Assembly (NCBI GenBank): GCA_951213105.1
Contig: OX578150.1
Location: forward strand, 21,182,022 to 21,246,021
DNA: 64,000 nt
Direction: 5' to 3'
Source of the DNA: Amaurobius ferox
Lineage: Eukaryota > Arthropoda > Arachnida > Araneae > Amaurobiidae
In this document: positions 10,870 to 25,996 of the stretch, piece by piece
Numbering within the stretch: the stretch's first letter is position 1
Layout of the letters: each line of letters starts with the position of its first letter
Made by a program: the position numbers and the translations under genes
Notes under the pieces: generated by a model
Database searches by the model: none
What the model saw: only the letters and a program-made list of their open reading frames with translations
What the model was told of the DNA's origin: nothing

Positions 10870-12960
10870 AACAATATGTCCTTCCCACACGAAATTCACA
10901 CACTTAATGAGCTCAATTCGGATCACCTCCTCCCCATTAAACTCACCCTTCTACTCAACACAAATTTGCCTATCCCCTCCTCCATTAGATCCACGAGCTG
11001 GAAAATCTTCAACAAAACTCTTTCAAATTCCTCTCTCCTGTTCACCAACATTAACAACATCAACGACATCGAAAAGTGTCCAGAAAAACTGACCTACGAA
11101 ATCAAATTTGCCCTGGCCATTGCCACACCATACAAAGTCCCCCCCCCCCCCCCCCGCACACACTCACTACAAGCTTCCTTTTCATATTAAAAACTTAATT
11201 AAAAAGCGCAATCGCACTAGACAGCTTTGGCAGAATACAAGATTCCCCAATTACAAAACCCAGCTCAATCAACTAAGCAGCCAAATTAAATTCAAAATTA
11301 ACCTACACAAACAACATCAGTGGAAAAGGTACATTGACACACTCACGCCCACGGACAATTCACTTTGGGAGTTTGTCAAAAAACTGAAAAATTATAGACC
11401 CCAAATTACACATCTTTACACAACGCATGGAAAGGCCCACACTGATCAGGAAATTGCAAATGCACTGGCCGAAAATTACGAGTCACAATTTTCGGAAAAC
11501 AAAATTCTCAACTGCCCTGTCACAGAAATGGAGGTTCAAAACACGCTAAACACTTTCTTCATAAACGCACCCACTCATCAAATCAAGCCCGCCCCCCCCC
11601 CCTCTCGGAAATAATTAATGAAATTAAAAACCTTAAAAATTGCAAAGCCCCCGGTTTTGACCTAATCACCAACAAAGCTCTTAAATCCCTTCCCATTAAC
11701 ATCATTTACTACGTCACCCTGACCTTAAATGCTATTCTTAAACACCCCCACTTTCATAGCAAATGGAAAACAGCTATCATCATTGGGATTCCGAAACCAG
11801 GCGAAGATCTCACCCTTGCTCAAAACTATCGACCTATCAGCCTTTTAAATTCTATCAGTACACTTGCGGAGCGAATTATTCACACGCGGATCAAACATTT
11901 TATCGAATTCAACAACATAATTAAACCTGAACAATTTGGCTTTCGACCTCTCCACTCCACAACACACCAGCTGTTGAGGGTTACTGAATTCATATCCGAA
12001 GGACTCGAAAGCGGCCTTTCCACTGTTTTTTTACTGCTTGATATCTCGAAGACATTTGATAAAGTGTGGTACAATGCTTTAATATATAAATAAATTCAGC
12101 TTAATCTACCAGACTCACTAATCCACCTTGTAAACTCCTTCCTTCGAGATAGATCCTTTACAGTCCACTACAAACATACATACTCCATTCACAAACCTCT
12201 CAGGTCCGGGGTCTCACAAGGCTCCCAATTGGCTCCGACCCTTTTTAACTTATACATCAACGACATTCTAAGAGCACCTAATACACAGCTAGCAATGTAT
12301 GCGGATGACACAGCAATTTACACTAGAAGCTCAAAAAAATACGTAATTCGCTCCAGACTTCAAATACACATGTCCACTATTTCCGCCTGGTTCCGGAAAT
12401 GGAAAATTAAAATCAATGAGAAAAAAACTAAATGTATACTCTTCTCGATAGTTCAAAAGAAAAGAAAACCCAACCTTATTAAAATCAACAACACTCCGAT
12501 TTCGTACGTTGATACAGCTAATTACCTTGGAGTTACCTTCGACTCTAGAATGACATGGAAACCCCACATAAAGAAAGCCACCCAAAAATTTCACTGTGCT
12601 AGACAAAAGCTGTTTTCCATCCTCCACTCCCCACATGCAAGTTACCTTAATAAAGTATTACTTTATAAAACAGTTCTTAAGCCTATCCTACTCTACGGCT
12701 GTCTGGGGATTTACTAACGAAAGAAACCTTTATAACTTACAAAAAATCCAAAACAAAACTCTGAGAGTGATTCGTAAAGCCCCCCGCTTCCTTAGGAATG
12801 ACATCATCCATCAGGACTTTGGAAAAGTCAAAATTAATCAACAAATTGCAAAAATAGCCACTAAAATGCATCAAAATCTCAAATACTGAACGAGTAAATC
12901 TGTAACCTACCAGAATATGACCCCCCATCAGTGGAAGTACCGCAAAAGCCCTAGAGCATC
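10870..12960 (+). pseudogene. Jockey-type LINE ORF2, 5'-truncated (endonuclease end + reverse transcriptase)
   Basis: Plus-strand reading starts near 10876 with the tail of an apurinic-type endonuclease (ELNSDHLLPIKL, the SDH motif). It then passes a linker and reaches a full reverse transcriptase from about 11,610: CKAPGFDLITNKAL, NYRPISLLN, QFGFRPLHSTTHQL, LLDISKTFDKVW, SGVSQGSQLAPTLFNLYIND, MYADDTAIYTR, NYLGVTFDSRMTWKPHI. It ends near 12,890 after NKTLRVIRKAPRF. Breaks: a C17 run at 11139-11155 and a C11 run at 11592-11602 both shift frame, TAA at 12091-12093 is in frame, and another shift lies near 12,705. The zinc-knuckle ORF1 and most of the endonuclease are missing. It resembles, but is not a near copy of, the fragment at 1-640. 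Its start abuts the right end of the palindromic element. Confidence 0.9.
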
Positions 12961-16107
<3,147 letters not shown>

Positions 16108-16117
16108 CACATACACA

Positions 16118-16932
16118 CAGGATGTCCCAAAAAGCGCTTTAATTCTTTACCTGTTGGAGATAAGTGGGCAATGTAAATTGCAAAAATATTGAAAGTAAGG
16201 TAGTATAAAAATTCAAAAAGTTACACTTTTTAACGACCCCCTTAGATAAATTTGGTCAATCAGAAAATGTTTATTTTTAATGCAACAAGATCATTAAAAA
16301 AAACCCTGTATATTTGTATCTTTAAAATCAACTGAATTATGATAAAGGAAAAAATCTGACTTATGCTACTTTTCCGTACCACGTGAAAGGCTGTTTCATC
16401 AGTGAAAGTACGGATCATAAAGAAATTGACGATGCAAATTGTTTTGATCAAAAATACGTTAATATGTGTCAAATTTTTTTTATCATAAATGGATCTAAAT
16501 AAAGCATTAGACAGACAGAGATCATATAAAGCAGTGGTACTCACTATGCGGTTGGGGCACATAATTAAAATATGCATACATTGATCTTTTTTGTGATATG
16601 TCACAAATTTACATTTCTAATATGATATATGGTCCCCATTCACAATGTTCAATTTTCAATTAAATATAACTCGCTCAATTTTAAAGATACAGATATGCGG
16701 TTTTTTTAATGATCTTCTTACATTAAAAATTAAAAATTTACTCATTGACCCAATTTGTCTAAGGAGGTCGTATAAAAATTTAAAAAGTGTAACTTTTTGT
16801 AAATGAATGGGAGGACTATTTCATTAACGTAGCCTTATTTTCTACCTTACTTTCAACATTTTTGCAATTTACATTGCCCACTTATCTCCAACAGGTAAAG
16901 AATTAAAGCACGTTTCAATCTTTTTGGGACAC

Positions 16933-16936
<4 letters not shown>
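16118..16936. mobile_element. TIR element, TA-flanked, with only a transposase trace
   Basis: The ends are inverted copies: CAGGATGTCCCAAAAAG at the left and its near complement ending at 16,936. The match continues for about 140 bp through TTCTTTACCTGTTGGAG, TAAGTGGGCAATG and a block ending in AAGTTACACTTTTT. TA repeats flank both sides. At 820 bp it is too short for an intact transposase. A minus-strand reading near 16,405-16,430 gives RTFTDETAFHV, similar to the first catalytic block of mariner proteins, so this may be an internally deleted element rather than a MITE made from scratch. Confidence 0.75.
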
Positions 16937-16973
<37 letters not shown>

Positions 16974-16998
16974 AAGAAATACAATCCCAAAAAGTATG

Positions 16999-17029
<31 letters not shown>
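16937..17029. repeat. Two (TA)n microsatellites
   Basis: TA tracts at about 16,937-16,971 and 17,004-17,029 are separated by about 30 bp. They follow directly on the right end of the TIR element and precede the Penelope-like segment. Confidence 0.9.
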
Positions 17030-17149
17030 CAAATGTAGATAATGAATGTGTTTGCAAAGTAAACAAATATGCTAAATATCTAAATTCAGACTTGGGACAT
17101 ATAGTTACAGTAGACTTAGGTATAGTTAAAGACGATACGTGTTAATAAC

Positions 17150-18560
17150 CATTATATTATTTGACACTAAATTCAGGATACCATCTTGAAATAATTCTTT
17201 TAAAGTTTTAAAATCAATAAATCTTGAACTTGATAAATATTTGCATATATATCAATTAGCTTCTAAATATGCTCTGCCTTTAGAGGCATTTAATATGTGG
17301 AAATTTACTTTATTAGAATTTATTAAAAATACTATTAGTAGTATTAAATTGTCTAGATCTATACATAATATTGATAATATAAAACACACCATTAATGATT
17401 TACAAATATATTTTTTATTACCTATGTTGATAAAGCTTCTAATAATTATGCTATTATCTGTAAAAAATTCTATATGTAATTTCTGTTAGATTATTTAAAG
17501 AATAATAGTCCATTTAAACTAGATTCACATTCCATTAATAGTATCAAATTGAAAATAATAAATATGTATAGTGATTTAAATATTAAATATAAATTTCTAG
17601 AATTTCCATATATAGTACTTATTCCTAAATTTCATAAGAATCCTATTAAATTTAGAAGAGTTACTAGTGGTCATAATACATACTCTACTGCTGCGAGTAA
17701 ATTACTACTAAATTTTTTAAATCTAATAAATGATAGTTTACGTCAGTCAAGCACACAATAATTACCTTATTCTAAATAATAGTAAATAATTAAAGAATAA
17801 ATTATCATCACTAAGAAAACTAATAGGATTTAAAACTTTTGATTTTAAAGATCTTTTTAATAATATTAGGATCTCAGATCTATATGATGTAAATTTATAT
17901 TACTAATCAATTAACTCAAACAAATTTTATCAATTTTCCTAAACTTCTTCACTTTGTCATTTTTAATAATTATATATTTTCAAGGAAATAAGTTATATTT
18001 ACAAGTCTCAGTTCCACAGGGTGGCTGCAGTAGCAGTATGTTAGCTAATTTATATCTTTATCATTATGTGTTCATAATGATAAAGGTATAAATTAGCTAA
18101 CATACTGCTACTGCAGTAAAAGGTATGTAATCTTGTACTTCAATAGATTATAAAATTTACAGATATGTTGATGATTTGATTTGCTTAGTGTATACTGAAA
18201 ATTATGTCGTTGATATAGATTTCTATCCAGACTATTTGGAATTAATTCCTAATGGAGTCACTATTAGTAATAATATTAATTATTTGGATTAAAATCTTTT
18301 TATTGAACCTACTAATGGAATTGTTAAAAATTTATATGATAAAAAAGACTATTTTAATTTTAACATTAATAAAATATTACCATTTAATTCCTGCAACTCG
18401 ATTCAATTGTTTAGAAATATTATACTTAATCAGCTTTTAAAATTTATAGATTATCAGATAAAAAATTTCATGCTATGCATATAAATAATCTAAAAATTAC
18501 CAGCAAATTATATAAATATCCAGCTTATTTAGTAAATGGTAAAGTTAAAAAGTTTAGATT
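17150..18560 (+). pseudogene. Penelope-like reverse transcriptase, decayed
   Basis: Plus-strand pieces in several frames assemble in the order of a Penelope-like element. First comes a leader with a DKASNNYAIICKKFY-type block near 17,420-17,480. Then LIPKFHKNPIKFRRVTSG at about 17,610, FDFKDLFNNI (first Asp) near 17,840, VPQGGCSSSMLANLYLYHY near 18,010-18,070, and YRYVDDLICL with the YVDD box at 18164-18175. A tail follows with ISNNINYLD and ILPFNSCNSIQLFRNI. Stops and shifts are frequent, so it is not functional. The usual GIY-YIG endonuclease end is not visible. A perfect-looking snap-back palindrome interrupts the region between the PQGG and YVDD motifs. Alternative: a related non-Penelope reverse transcriptase with the same motif style. 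The reverse transcriptase call itself is firm. Confidence 0.75.
18025..18116. repeat. Snap-back palindrome, 44-bp arms, 4-bp loop
   Basis: Arm 18025-18068 starts CTGCAGTAGCAGTATG; arm 18073-18116 is its reverse complement with a single mismatch, around loop TGTT. The arms encode the SSSMLANLYLYHY segment of the reverse transcriptase, so the second arm is an inverted duplicate of coding sequence. Confidence 0.95.
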
Positions 18561-18981
18561 AGCTGAATTTTCATGAATTCTCTTCTTAGTAAGTATCTTA
18601 TATTAGCCAGACATCAACATTCTCTTGTATTAATAATACTTTATATTTACATCCACTTAAACAATAGCCTTACTATTATAAGCCCCACTATTTTGTAGTT
18701 CCTACTGCATAATATTACCTTTTAATGCCTTTTCGCATTAGTTATTTATTTCTTACGATTGGCATCAGTAGATCTTTTCTTTTATCCTTTGCGAATGGCA
18801 ACACTGGTCTTTTCATTCTGGGTTCCAATGTTTCGGGCATATGCAGAGTTTTTTCCAGGTATTCTTGTTTCCTTTATTTTTTCGTCTTTATGTGTGTTCA
18901 AGTAGAAATAGTTTATAGATATAATCTATCTATTTCTTCAGAAACATACATATTTTGTGTTCATTTTGAGAAACACTTGGA

Positions 18982-19006
18982 CCCGACGAAGAGTTTTGTC
19001 GAAATG
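18982..19006 (+). ncRNA. Hammerhead-like core near the end of the Penelope-like segment
   Basis: CCGACGA at 18983-18989 stands for the CUGANGA box with one change. A short stem-loop segment follows and then GAAAT at 19001-19005. Penelope-like elements are known to carry hammerhead ribozymes in their terminal repeats, so the position fits, but one core base is altered and I cannot define the cleavage site. Treat as a relic. Confidence 0.35.
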
Positions 19007-19056
19007 AACAATTCAATTATTTAGGCCTAGTCCTTGTCCACGTGTATAGTATTAAC

Positions 19057-19184
19057 GCTTGGCTTTTTTAATTTGTTTTTCTATTATCGATTCCATATCA
19101 TTGATATTTGTTGATTATCTTTAGCTTGATGATTCGAAATTTACATTTTTTTTTCATTTGATTGAAGATTCGCTATATATACAC

Positions 19185-19266
<82 letters not shown>

Positions 19267-19280
19267 GTATATATATATAC

Positions 19281-19368
<88 letters not shown>

Positions 19369-19487
19369 GCTTGGATTTTATTTGTTTTTCAATTATCGAT
19401 TCCATTCCATTGATATTTGTTGATTATCTTTAGCTTGATGACTAGCAATTTGCATTTTTTCCCCATTTGATTGATGATTCTCTATTT
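19057..19487. repeat. Direct repeat pair flanking a (TA)n microsatellite
   Basis: A ~120-bp block at 19057-19178 (starting GCTTGGCTTTTTTAATTTG) recurs at 19369-19487 with about ten differences. Both include ATCGATTCCAT and TATTTGTTGATTATC. Between them is about 190 bp of TA repeat with TATG and ATAC interruptions. The open frames reading YIYIYI on both strands are artefacts. Confidence 0.85.
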
Positions 19488-21515
19488 AATACTTCTTTTT
19501 ATTATGTAGGCATGTTTTAAAGTTAGGATTTTTGAGTTGCAACTTTTCTCTATTCTATCATTGGATTTTCAAACTGTTATTATATATATATAATATTGCC
19601 ATGGTAACTACGCAACATAATTTTCTTTGACGGTTTTGACTTTTGCTAAAACTCGTAGTGTAGAAGATATCCTGTCACTCTTGAATAAAAAACGCGTTTG
19701 ACAAAAGTCTATACCATTTACAGAATTTTTCGTTTTTTATTTCAGCAAAAATTCCATAATTGTATTTTATTGTATGTACATTTGAATAGTAAAGGAACCT
19801 TTAAAATAGTTTATCAATTTTTGCGGTTTAAGCTCAATTACATTTTGCTTTCGAGCATCAGAGGTGAATGTTCCCCCTTAAAGAGTTATACCATTGATTT
19901 TTCTAGACACATTTCAGATTTCAGATCACAATCAAATTGTATTTTTATTGCTTTTATTTTACAATATCATACATACAGTTAAGAAGCAGTTTCATATTTG
20001 TTACAGTTTTAATTTCTGGACATAATCTAATAAGCATGCATTGTCAGGAAAGCTCATATATTTCAATGCTCATTGCTCAAGTACAGGTATAAAATTGTTA
20101 AACAAATCCCTGAATTTCAAGGAAAAACGAAATGTTGGCTAGTTACATCAAATATTGTTTTTTTACTTTACGTAAACATGTTTTTTATACATCGAAAGCA
20201 GATTATATGCTTATAGAATCTTCGCTGAATATGTACAAGTTCGTGGAAAAGAAACTTAGAAGTTCAAAGTCGTATTTGGCACGTCTCTAAGATTTCCATT
20301 CCAGGTTTCTCTCAGGCCGCCTCTTAATTTAACAGCGCCCGTATAATTTCTTTAAAAATAGTGGCGGAAATCCATGCTTTCGAAATGTAGCTCTTCTGTA
20401 TATAAATACAGAAATACTTCAATGTAAGAAACATTCCTCTGTGCATTTGCGACACTCCTGTATGTATCAGAAACATTCCTGTATATAAATTCGGAAACAT
20501 TCCTTTGGTAATTATAAAAAAAGTTAGTCATTTGTTAGTCATGCTTTTGGAATCTGTCAAAATACACTACTAAATCTTTTTCACATGAGCGCATTTATTT
20601 GCATTTAGTGTTTATATAAGGACAAACCGGAATGAGTTATATACAGCGAAACCTCTATATGGTGACTACTTGTTTCATTTTAAAAAGCAGCAGTATATTA
20701 TTTAATTTACTGAATCTGCAGATTAGAGCTATTTCACAATGAAACCTTTATGAACATATTTTAAAAGCGGGTACTTTTCATTATTAAATTTTTATTTGTA
20801 AAATATTCATCGTATGCCTTTTCTTTCTTTTTCTTTTTTTTTTTTTTTGATCCAGATCGTCCGCCATACCTGAAGGTTAAGGTATGCTTATTATGTAGAT
20901 AAAAATCACTAATTTTTATAAATACTAAAAATATATTTTATTTCCTGGTTTTATTCTGAAATTTTATTGCATGACAACTCTACAGAAATATTAATTTTAA
21001 GTTCACGGGTATCAAGAATCTTTATGCGAGATGGACATTTCTTATTTAATTTTGTATGCATTTGTAAGTTTAGAATATTCAGTAAAAATTCTAAACAAAG
21101 TATTTTCATTTAAAAATTTTATTGTGACTTAGCTTCCAAATCACTAATACTATTTGCAATGCCCGGTTGTTAAACACGTATGTTAAGTAATAATCGGTGT
21201 CACAATTGTATTGTAGTGGCCGTCTTAACATGTTTCACTGTATATAATAATAATTAATATTTACTTAAACATATAATTTTATTGATTAATTCATATAGTA
21301 ATGTTAAATGCTAATAAAATTGCGTATGTATCAAGAGAATGCTTAAAATAGTTGTAGTCGTTTAAGAACATTTTTAAACGATTCTTAAGCAGGAAAATCT
21401 GGACTAAAATTTTCTCTATATTTACCAAGGGAATGGATCCACATTTATAAAATAGTAGTATTTTAAAGCAGAATATTTTTTTCTGCTTTCATATTGTGTA
21501 TTGGGCATAATTAAG
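19488..21515. other. Intergenic DNA, 3' side of the acidic-protein gene
   Basis: No gene recognised. Short open frames lack motifs. At 20,849-20,886 a degenerate piece reading CCAGATCGTCCGCCATACC after a poly-T run resembles the SINE tail described at 26 kb. The last 250 bp are likely the 3' untranslated region of the minus-strand gene. Confidence 0.45.
21278..21283 (-). promoter_or_regulatory. Candidate polyadenylation signal AATAAA
   Basis: On the minus strand AATAAA lies about 235 nt beyond the stop codon of the acidic-protein gene. In AT-rich DNA such hexamers are common, so this is only the nearest plausible signal. Confidence 0.35.
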
Positions 21516-24500
21516 TTAAAGTTCTCCTCGGGAGCTGCTTGAACTCCTTTCTTGTGGTTCTTCCGATTCCCTTTGATCTTGTTCTCGACTTTCATCAAGT
21601 ATTCCACTGCCATTTCTTTCTTGTCTTTTCCCACTATACCTTTCATTCCCCATGCTGTCTATTTCTTTTATTGTTAACTTATCAGATTCGACAGCATTTT
21701 CAATAATAGTCTCTTTGTCTACATTTTCTGTTGCTGCTTCATTTATTTTGTTATTTATGGAATTTTCGTCACTTGTTTCGTTTGTTTCAGGAATTTCTGT
21801 TTCTATATTTGCTTCAATATCTGTTTGCTCTGTGGTTTTATCATCAGTTTCTTGTGTCGTCCCGTCAATTGCAGGAGACTCACAATCAATTGCATGTACC
21901 TCTGCCCGCGTTTCTATTGTTATGTTTTCATCATTAGAGTCTGAATCATTATCCATGACTTTTGGGTGCTTAGGTGAATTGCTGACTTCTGGTGAAACAA
22001 TTTTTTCTGAGTTTGATTCATCTTTTTCATTTTCGTTTTCCAATTTCTGGTCGTTGGGTGTATTTTCAGATCTATCATTTTCTGATGAAACATGTATCTC
22101 GGAATTAACGCCTCCTTCTTCGTCATGCTGATTTTCACTTTTCAAAAGCTCTGTATCATTCTGTGGCTCGTTATCTTTTTCACTATCATTTTGGACTGCA
22201 TCGTCTTTCTGTTCTACTGTTTCGCTATCTGGTTTTGCTTCCGAATCCTTTTCTGATTTTTCACTTTTGTCGTTTTCAGATTTTTGTTCATCTTCAGCGT
22301 TAGGAACGTGTACATCTTCGGTGGGTGCATTTTCTGAACAACTTTTATCTACAACATCTTCATCTACAGATTTGCATTCATTTTCTTTTGGATCTTCTGT
22401 TTCGTTTTCCACATTATCTACACTTTCTTGATTGGGTACACCTTTTTCAGTTTCTTCACATTTTTGAGAGTTTTCGATATTTTCAGTTTCATTTAACACA
22501 TCAGAATTTTTTTCAGAATGATGGGTGTCGCTTTCTTGATTATCAGAAGATTCTTCCACTATATTTTCTTGATTAGGTTGCACAATATCGTCTACATTTT
22601 CTTGATTGGATTCAACAGCATCGGCTACATTTTTTTCGTTTGATTCCTCAGTATTGCCCACATTTTCTTGATGAGATTCCTCAGTATCGCCTACATTTTC
22701 TTGACGAGATTCCTCAGTGTCGCCTACATTTTCTTGACGAGATTCCTCAGTGTCGCCTACATTTTCTTGACGAGATGCCTCAGTATCGCCTACATTTTCT
22801 TGATGAGATTCATCAGTATCGCCTACATTTTCTTGATGAGATTCCCCAGTATCGCCTATATTTTCTTGATTGGATTCCCCAGTATCGCCTACATTTTCTT
22901 TATTAGGTTCCACAGTATCGCCTACATTTTCTTGTATTTCATTTATATTATTTTCTGCAGGTATTTCTTCATTTTCAGATGTCTTTGAGTCAGCATTTTC
23001 TTCAGCATCATTTTCCTCTATCTCGGGTGGATCTTCGCTATTTTTTTCAATAACTTCACTTTTCACATCTTCTTTTGATTCATCTTTTCTATCCTCCTCT
23101 TGATTTGTACTCATATTATTTATTTCATTGACTACAAAGTTTTCTGCATTCTCAGAATGTTGTTTGTCTTCATTTTCATCATCTTTTTCTGATTTTTCAT
23201 TACCATTTTCAGCTGTAAGATGATCATTAGTGGATTCTTTTGACAAATTGGGTTCTTCCTTTGAGTTACTTTCGATATCATCTATTACTTCTGTCGGGAT
23301 ATCTTTCATCTCTTCACCAGTAGAATATGTAGTCTGTCGAATTAATTTGACCTTATCATCTCCATTTTCATTTTGAGAAATCAACGAAACATTATCTGTC
23401 TCAATTTCAACACCAATTTGTCGTTCTAGGATGGCTCTTTCCTTTTGGGTCTCATCAATAGCACTTGCTAAAGTCGACGCTTGAGAATGTGTATCATCGA
23501 CTTCATCTGGAATATTTTCTGGGTTCTCCTCACTCTTCAAGGAATCGGGAGGCTTTGATCCTTCGTCTAGAGTATCATCAGTAACTATATCTTCGATATC
23601 TTTTCCCGTGCTGTCCTCATATTCGTCTCTATTTGATTTTTCATCGGTAATTCCGTCATCACCTTCTTGTATATCTTTATTTTCATCCTTCTTACCTTCT
23701 AAAGAATTGTTTTGGTCATTGTCATTGTTATTTTCATTGTCTTTATTTTCTATCATTTCTTCATTAGGTGGACTGGAAGCATTATTTTCTGTAATTTCTT
23801 CTATAGGTTCATCTTCCTGCTGTATACATTTTTCATTATCTTCAGATATATTTTCTCCCTCTTCTTTTTTGGACAGTTCAGCAATGTTTTCGCTATCTTT
23901 TATTTCAGCACAAGATACATTTAGTTTTTCTGAATTTTTGACATCTATTATTTCTTGTAAAAATTGTCTTAACTCATCTATCACGCCACTCTCGGTAACA
24001 AAAATTATTTTCACTTTATCGCTTAAAGATGACTGGAATAATTTTTCTTCTTGGAGCTCTTTTGATCTTGATTCAGATTCGGATTTGTTTTCTCTTACTT
24101 TGCACACAAAGGTTAAGTTTCCCAGTTTTTGCAGCTCTTCTACAATGGTTCCTGTCAGTAAAGAAAAGGGAAATTTTAAAATAAAAAATCCATTTGAATA
24201 GGACACAGAATCTTGCTGTAATATACCTTTAAGCATATTTAGCGATTCATCGTTGTCGAATTTGTCATCATCGCTTCCGTCATTTCGCATAAGCTCTTGG
24301 AAGTCGATAAAACACATTTCTAGGTCATTGGCTATCAGATTTTTTATTTCATCGTAATCAGCAGTTATGTTCTCAAAAGCAAATATCAATGGAATAATTT
24401 GTTCTTCAATATTAATTGCTTCGACTGTTTCTTTTTCAAGAGACTGTTTTTCCCCTTCTGAAGGTTCATCTTTTATTCGATTTTCTTCTTGATTTATGTC

Positions 24501-25411
24501 GCCAGCTTTCACATCGGCATGTGTGTTAATTTCATCCACTTCAGAAATTGATTTTTCAGAGACCTTCGAAATTTCTTCATTTTCATCGGATTTAATAGTT
24601 TCTTCTTTGTCATTTACTATTTCATTTTCATCTTTACTGTTTTCGGTTTTTATTTCATTATTTTCTGTTCTTGATGTCTCTTCACTATTTCCTGCTTCTT
24701 TTTGAATTTCACTATCTGGTCCTCTATTTTCTTTCATCTCAAGTGCACCATTGAGTTGTGTTTCAGAAGTTTGCATGTTATTCATTACTTTAAATTCGCT
24801 TTTTTCAGATTTTATTTCATCCACTTCTATTTCACCGACTTCGGTTATTTTCTCAGTCTTCTCATCAGAATTTTGCTCCTCATTCTCATCTTTGCTTACT
24901 ATTTCTACAACTTCTTCATCAGCTTCTTCACTTGTCTTCTTTGCTTCAGCTTCTATTAATTTTATATCTTCTTCTGTAGCATCCCTTATTTCTACTGTAG
25001 ATGGTCGTTCCATTCTGTCTGGAGAAGGGGCTAGCGCTTTGCAAGGACTGTCACATTCGCGCTCCTTCTTGATGTCCATGGAATCTTCGTCAACGACATT
25101 CTTCCTAGTTTCTATGACCTTGTCTACAGCTAGAACAAGATCATCGATAATTTCCTCCATGTCTTGATCTCCCATTACTACTGTTAACATTTCTTTTTCG
25201 TCGTAATATTCTGCGACGCTTATTATGTCTTGCTTGTAACGTTCTAGTTCAGCCCCAATTTCGGACGTCCGAACAATCCCACTCGCGACTTCGTGTTCAA
25301 GGAAACGCCTGAGAGCCTCCTCTTCGAAGTCGACCAGGACGACACCGTCCATCCGGACTCTTCGGCTGCGGTATTCCTCAATGTCGCCTCTGTTTCTTGG
25401 AAAACCAGCCA
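21516..25411 (-). CDS. Adenylate-kinase-like acidic protein, last coding exon (~1,297 codons)
   Basis: This is the only long host-like frame. The open frame can be extended to an ATG at 25448, but TTTATTTCTTTTACAG just inside it is a good splice acceptor. The exon therefore probably starts at 25411, with earlier exons upstream. The first ~110 residues look like the second half of an adenylate kinase: AGFPRNRGD (the GFPR motif), a beta strand VVLVDFEEEALRRFL, then ASGIVRTSEIGAELERY and VAEYYDEKEMLTVV leading to a final helix. A second island at about residues 349-505 (counted from 25448) follows kinase order too (IPLIFAF, CFIDFQELMR, GFFILKFPF, LTFVCKV, GVIDELRQFLQEII). It lacks a P-loop and has FPF for FPR, so it looks like a dead domain. 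The rest is Glu/Asp/Asn/Ser-rich and presumably disordered, with an 11-residue repeat at about 839-963. The stop is at 21516-21518. Multi-domain kinases such as AK5, AK8 or AK9 are candidate relatives; I cannot choose. The P-loop exon was not found in the window. Confidence 0.85.
22560..22932 (-). repeat. Coding minisatellite, 33-bp unit (ENVGDTEESRQ)
   Basis: About eleven or twelve consecutive 33-bp units encode 11-residue repeats such as ENVGDTEESRQ, ENVGDTGESNQ and ENIGDTGESHQ. Central units are nearly identical and outer ones decayed (KNVADAVESNQ, ENVDDIVQPNQ), the usual pattern of recent central expansion. One unit near the start is 12 residues long. All changes keep the frame. Confidence 0.95.
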
Positions 25412-25996
25412 CTGTAAAAGAAATAAATTTGCGATCAGTAAAATTCAATGGGTTAAAACTTTTCTTATTTTTAAAAGAAACACAGAAATTTAAATAAATA
25501 GAAGATTAATAACACCATTCCAAAGTTAACCTAGAAATAGAAACTTTTTGTACGAGCGCTATTCTACCGCAGATCACTGGAAAATTATATTTTCAAAGGG
25601 CATCCGTTTATCCTAAATTTATTATTAAAATACGAGTTATGCTGCTTGTATACTAACTGCTGTATTGATTTTAACGTTTGTAATCTTCTAACGTATATTC
25701 AAATCATTACTCTTTTGCGAGCATTATTATTTTAGTATAGCGTCATTATTCTTCTAACCCCACCCATTTTCTAGCCAGAGAAATCTAATTTGCATTTCCG
25801 CATGAAATGCACAGTTCGTAGTTAGATTAGAGCCCATGATAATTTTATTTCTGAGGAATCTATCTGCTGTTTAATTTCTAACGCGCTGATCATTTTAATG
25901 AGTATTCTGTTGGGTTAAAAAATATAATGGAAGCACTTTGTTCATTAATATTAACTAATAAATCGTTGAATTGTTAGTACTATGTGTAGTATAACT
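25412..25996. other. Probable intron of the acidic-protein gene
   Basis: If the splice acceptor ending at 25412 is used, this sequence is intronic on the minus strand. I see no further exon with a P-loop motif here. No other feature recognised. Confidence 0.45.

Noticed and set aside
16260..16604. 114-codon minus-strand frame as a gene
   Set aside because: It lies inside a TIR element and at most retains a trace of a transposase block (RTFTDETAFHV).
21652..25167. Ser/Phe-rich plus-strand frames opposite the acidic gene
   Set aside because: They are antisense shadows of GAA/GAT-rich codons on the minus strand.
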